This document shows positions 61,955 to 64,000 of a DNA stretch of 64,000 nt, one piece after another. The position numbers and the translations under genes are program-made. Under the pieces are notes generated by a model. It made no database searches. It was not told the DNA's origin and saw nothing but the letters and a program-made list of their open reading frames with translations. The stretch lies in assembly GCA_017962125.1 (NCBI GenBank), contig JAGCVZ010000010.1, forward strand, positions 29,438 to 93,437, written 5' to 3'. The DNA comes from Alphaproteobacteria bacterium. GTDB taxonomy: Bacteria; Pseudomonadota; Alphaproteobacteria; Rs-D84. How positions within the stretch are numbered: the first letter of the stretch is position 1; each line of letters opens with the position of its first letter.

Positions 61955-62067
61955 AAAATATTTTGGGTTTATACAGGCGATTATTTCAGTGGTCATAAAT
62001 GGGATAGAGTTACTGAAAAACAAAAATGATTTCCGCTGTTACGGGAATTAGAAAAAAAGGGAAAAAA

Positions 62068-62424
62068 ATGTTGAAACATTTATCTACAGAACAAAGACGC
62101 AAGTTGGTAACACGCGTTGCGTTAAAAAAGAAAAATCCTGGGAAAATCCGGTTGTCGGTTTTCCGCAGTGGTCGTCACATTGAAATCCAGGCTATCGATG
62201 ATGTAAAAGGGTATACTATTTGCGCGGCATCGTCCAAGGAAAAAGGTTTCAAAGGGCATGGTTGGAATGTTGCAGGTGCCGAATTAGTTGGCAAGGCATT
62301 TGCGGAACGCGTTGTTAAGGCGAAAATCGCAGATAAATGCTATTTTGATCGTGGGGCTTATCGCTATCATGGTCGTGTAAAGGCATTGTGCGAGGCAATC
62401 CGCGCTGGTGGCGTCAGAATCTAA
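62068..62424 (+). CDS. rplR: 50S ribosomal protein L18
   Basis: 118 residues from the ATG at 62068 ([23 protein letters not shown]), with AAAGGGAAA upstream; the ORF from 62026 adds 14 residues that belong to the leader. '[20 protein letters not shown]' and '[28 protein letters not shown]' are L18. 5S rRNA binder. Confidence 0.95.
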   Translation: MLKHLSTEQRRKLVTRVALKKKNPGKIRLSVFRSGRHIEIQAIDDVKGYTICAASSKEKGFKGHGWNVAGAELVGKAFAERVVKAKIADKCYFDRGAYRYHGRVKALCEAIRAGGVRI

Positions 62425-62441
62425 ATAAATGGAGTTTATAA

Positions 62442-63005
62442 ATGGCACGTTTTGATAATAAAAACTTACAGACAGATAATTTATTAGTGGATAAATTGGT
62501 TTCTGTGAACCGCGTTTCCAAAACGGTGAAGGGCGGTAAAAATATGTCTTTCTCGGCTTTGGTCGTTGTTGGAGACAAGGCCGGTAAGGTTGGTTTTGGT
62601 AAAGGTAAGGCTTTGGAAGTTCAATCTGCAGTACAAAAGGCAACCAAGGCTGCTAAGGCAAAAATGATTCGCGTTCCGCTGAAGGAAGGTCGCACATTGC
62701 ACCATGACATTTCGGTCAAATATGGTGCAAGTAAATTGGTTCTTCGCAGTGCGGTTCCTGGTACCGGTATCATCGCGGGCGGTGCATTGCGTGCGGTGTT
62801 CGATTGCCTGGGGGTGCAAGACGTTGTTGTGAAATCCCAAGGTGCGAACAACCCGAACAATATGATTCGCGCGGTGTTCTTGGCGTTCTCTAAGATGAAT
62901 TCGCCGAAAACGGTTGCCGCGCGTCGTGGTAAAACGGTTGCGGAAATTGTTGCCGGTCGTGATGGTAAGAAATTGGCCGAAGAAACAACAACGGAAGACA
63001 AATAA
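62442..63005 (+). CDS. rpsE: 30S ribosomal protein S5
   Basis: 187 residues: '[46 protein letters not shown]' (S5 N-terminal dsRNA-binding-like domain), '[51 protein letters not shown]'. C-terminal acidic tail. Spectinomycin-site region present. Confidence 0.96.
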   Translation: MARFDNKNLQTDNLLVDKLVSVNRVSKTVKGGKNMSFSALVVVGDKAGKVGFGKGKALEVQSAVQKATKAAKAKMIRVPLKEGRTLHHDISVKYGASKLVLRSAVPGTGIIAGGALRAVFDCLGVQDVVVKSQGANNPNNMIRAVFLAFSKMNSPKTVAARRGKTVAEIVAGRDGKKLAEETTTEDK

Positions 63006-63020
63006 TAAAAGGTGATTGTT

Positions 63021-63203
63021 ATGGCAAAGAAAATAATTGTAAAACAAGTCAAAAGTGTTATCGGTCGTCCGGAATCGCAACGTAAAATTCTGGCTACATT
63101 GGGATTGGGCCGTATTGGCAAATCGCATGAATTCGCGGACAATGCCACGATTCGTGGCATGATTGCCAAAGTTGCGCATTTGGTTAGTGTAACGGAAGAA
63201 TAA
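63021..63203 (+). CDS. rpmD: 50S ribosomal protein L30
   Basis: 60 residues from the ATG at 63021 (MAKKIIVKQVKSVIGRPESQRKIL), with AAAGGTG upstream; the GTG at 63012 overlaps that site and adds three residues. 'TLGLGRIGKSHEFADNATIRGMIAKVAHLVSV' is the L30 core. Only 5 bases separate it from the following inserted gene. Confidence 0.94.
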   Translation: MAKKIIVKQVKSVIGRPESQRKILATLGLGRIGKSHEFADNATIRGMIAKVAHLVSVTEE

Positions 63204-63208
63204 TAAAC

Positions 63209-63667
63209 ATGAAATACAGTCAAGGATTTTTTTCTGTAAGTAGGGTATTGAAGGATTGGTATACTGTTCAGACTAGTGGTTTGGATGTTAGCGGTCTTGC
63301 AAGTTTCGCTGATAAATGTACACATAATGTTCAGATTACCAAGCATGACCAGATAGTTCCTTTACTTGCTGGGTTTGCCTGCGATTCTGTACCGACAGAT
63401 ATTAGAAATTTCCTGCTGTTGAAGTGTGCAGAATTTTGTGGACGGCGGTCTATAGGTACGTCGGAAGATCAGTCCATGAGATCTTTGGCTGATCATGTGG
63501 TTAGTAGACTGTCGTTCAAAATGATAACAGAACCTGCTTTATACGAAGTTTTTGACGCTGATGAGAAGACTATTTGTAGAGTTACAAGGACGTCATCTCG
63601 GTATATACAGTATAAGGATGCGATCGAAAAGTTTTATCCACAGCTTTTTGAAGCGTATCGTAAGTAA
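63209..63667 (+). CDS. Non-ribosomal ORF inserted between rpmD and rplO
   Basis: 152 residues, no signal peptide or membrane segment, helical and polar, with cysteines scattered ('DKCTHNV', 'GFACDSV', 'KCAEFCGRR', 'TICRVTR'). No family recognised. It uses many AGA/AGG arginine codons (for example 'SRVLKD', 'CGRRSIG', 'RVTRTSSR'), unlike the CGT-rich neighbours, and has no clear ribosome site. In most bacteria rpmD is followed directly by rplO, so this is an unusual insertion that interrupts a highly conserved operon. A strong hairpin (63674-63695) lies between its stop and rplO. Confidence 0.65.
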   Translation: MKYSQGFFSVSRVLKDWYTVQTSGLDVSGLASFADKCTHNVQITKHDQIVPLLAGFACDSVPTDIRNFLLLKCAEFCGRRSIGTSEDQSMRSLADHVVSRLSFKMITEPALYEVFDADEKTICRVTRTSSRYIQYKDAIEKFYPQLFEAYRK

Positions 63668-63673
63668 ACCGAG

Positions 63674-63695
63674 TATGCGGACACTTGTCCGTATG
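63674..63695 (+). other. Hairpin after the inserted ORF
   Basis: TATGCGGAC-ACTT-GTCCGTATG with wobble, no T run, between the inserted ORF and the AGGAG of rplO. Possible processing or pause site rather than terminator. Confidence 0.5.
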
Positions 63696-63732
63696 CGAAA
63701 CAGAACTATATAGAGTTCATAGGAGTAAAAAA

Positions 63733-64000
63733 ATGAAATTAAATGCTTTGATGGATAATAAGGGCGCACGCCAAGATATTAAACGCGTTGGACGTGGTAT
63801 GGCATCGGGTTATGGTAAGACCGCTGGTCGTGGTACCAAGGGTCAAAAGGCACGTGCGGGTTCACGTAAACAGGCAACTTTCCAGGGTGGTCAGATGCCG
63901 ATTTTGCGTCGTTTCCCGAAATATGGTTTTACAAACCCATTTGCGAAACACTATGCGACAATCAATTTGGGCGATATTGAAAAGTTTATCGCGGCCGGTA
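63733..64000 (+). CDS. rplO: 50S ribosomal protein L15, partial
   Basis: The first 89 residues of L15, cut by the window end: '[43 protein letters not shown]' and '[36 protein letters not shown]'. AGGAG precedes the ATG. In the canonical order secY follows, outside the window. Confidence 0.95.
   Translation, partial: MKLNALMDNKGARQDIKRVGRGMASGYGKTAGRGTKGQKARAGSRKQATFQGGQMPILRRFPKYGFTNPFAKHYATINLGDIEKFIAAG

Noticed and set aside
62484..63179. Long minus-strand ORFs opposite rpsE and rpmD
   Set aside because: They lie opposite conserved ribosomal genes and have no ribosome site or plausible composition.

Overview
The window is bacterial chromosome from an alphaproteobacterium-like organism: moderately AT-rich, gene-dense, envelope genes of a Gram-negative cell (TolB, AsmA, outer-membrane barrels ending in aromatic residues, lipoproteins), ParE/DnaN/LepA/EF-Tu of proteobacterial type, and an intact str-S10-spc ribosomal block. 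Many secreted or cell-surface proteins have no family I recognise, and several core proteins are shortened (UvrC, ClpB). That suggests a host-associated lineage with a reduced genome, perhaps one of the gut or intracellular alphaproteobacterial clades. The lineage is an inference and was not tested.

Layout. 1-12 kb: an OmpA-like periplasmic protein, parE, dnaJ, pgsA and uvrC, a pilin-like gene, rluC, an AsmA protein and dnaN. 12-22 kb: three large secreted proteins of unknown function on the minus strand (two coupled by an ATGA overlap), a barrel protein, efp, a frameshifted metalloprotease-like gene, a small helix-turn-helix gene preceded by a structured RNA with its own promoter and terminator, and fba. 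22-32 kb: a lipoprotein, a two-TM pilin-like protein, a ribbon-helix-helix/BRO-DinD-like pair with a repeat-filled promoter, tolB plus a secreted nuclease, a repeat-rich surface protein, an N-domain-less ClpB, rpmB, tRNA-Leu, a metalloprotease-like lipoprotein and a DedA-type membrane protein. 32-39 kb: rbfA-lepA, then four tandem cysteine-rich paralogues and a degenerate tyrosine recombinase, then acpP-fabF. 39-49 kb: a 956-residue Cys-rich secreted protein, an acyl-CoA synthetase, tRNA-Pro with a palindromic decayed tRNA element, a 463-residue unknown, mltG and two tandem barrel proteins. 49-64 kb: rpsL-rpsG-fusA-tuf, then rpsJ to rplO, with an unrelated 152-residue gene inserted between rpmD and rplO.

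How genes work together. The right quarter is one translation block (ribosomal proteins and elongation factors) led by a consensus promoter. rbfA-lepA, efp and rpmB also serve translation. tolB, the AsmA protein, pgsA, mltG and the barrels build the envelope. acpP-fabF make fatty acids. parE, dnaN and uvrC maintain DNA.

Most interesting: the lepA-linked array of four Cys-rich paralogues with a catalytically dead integrase-like protein (34722-37346); the promoter-structured RNA-terminator-HTH unit (20029-20465); the ORF inserted in the spc operon (63209-63667); the palindrome inside a shortened uvrC; and promoters that use an extended -10 (TGATANAAT), two of which sit 7 nt before an ATG and so predict leaderless mRNAs.
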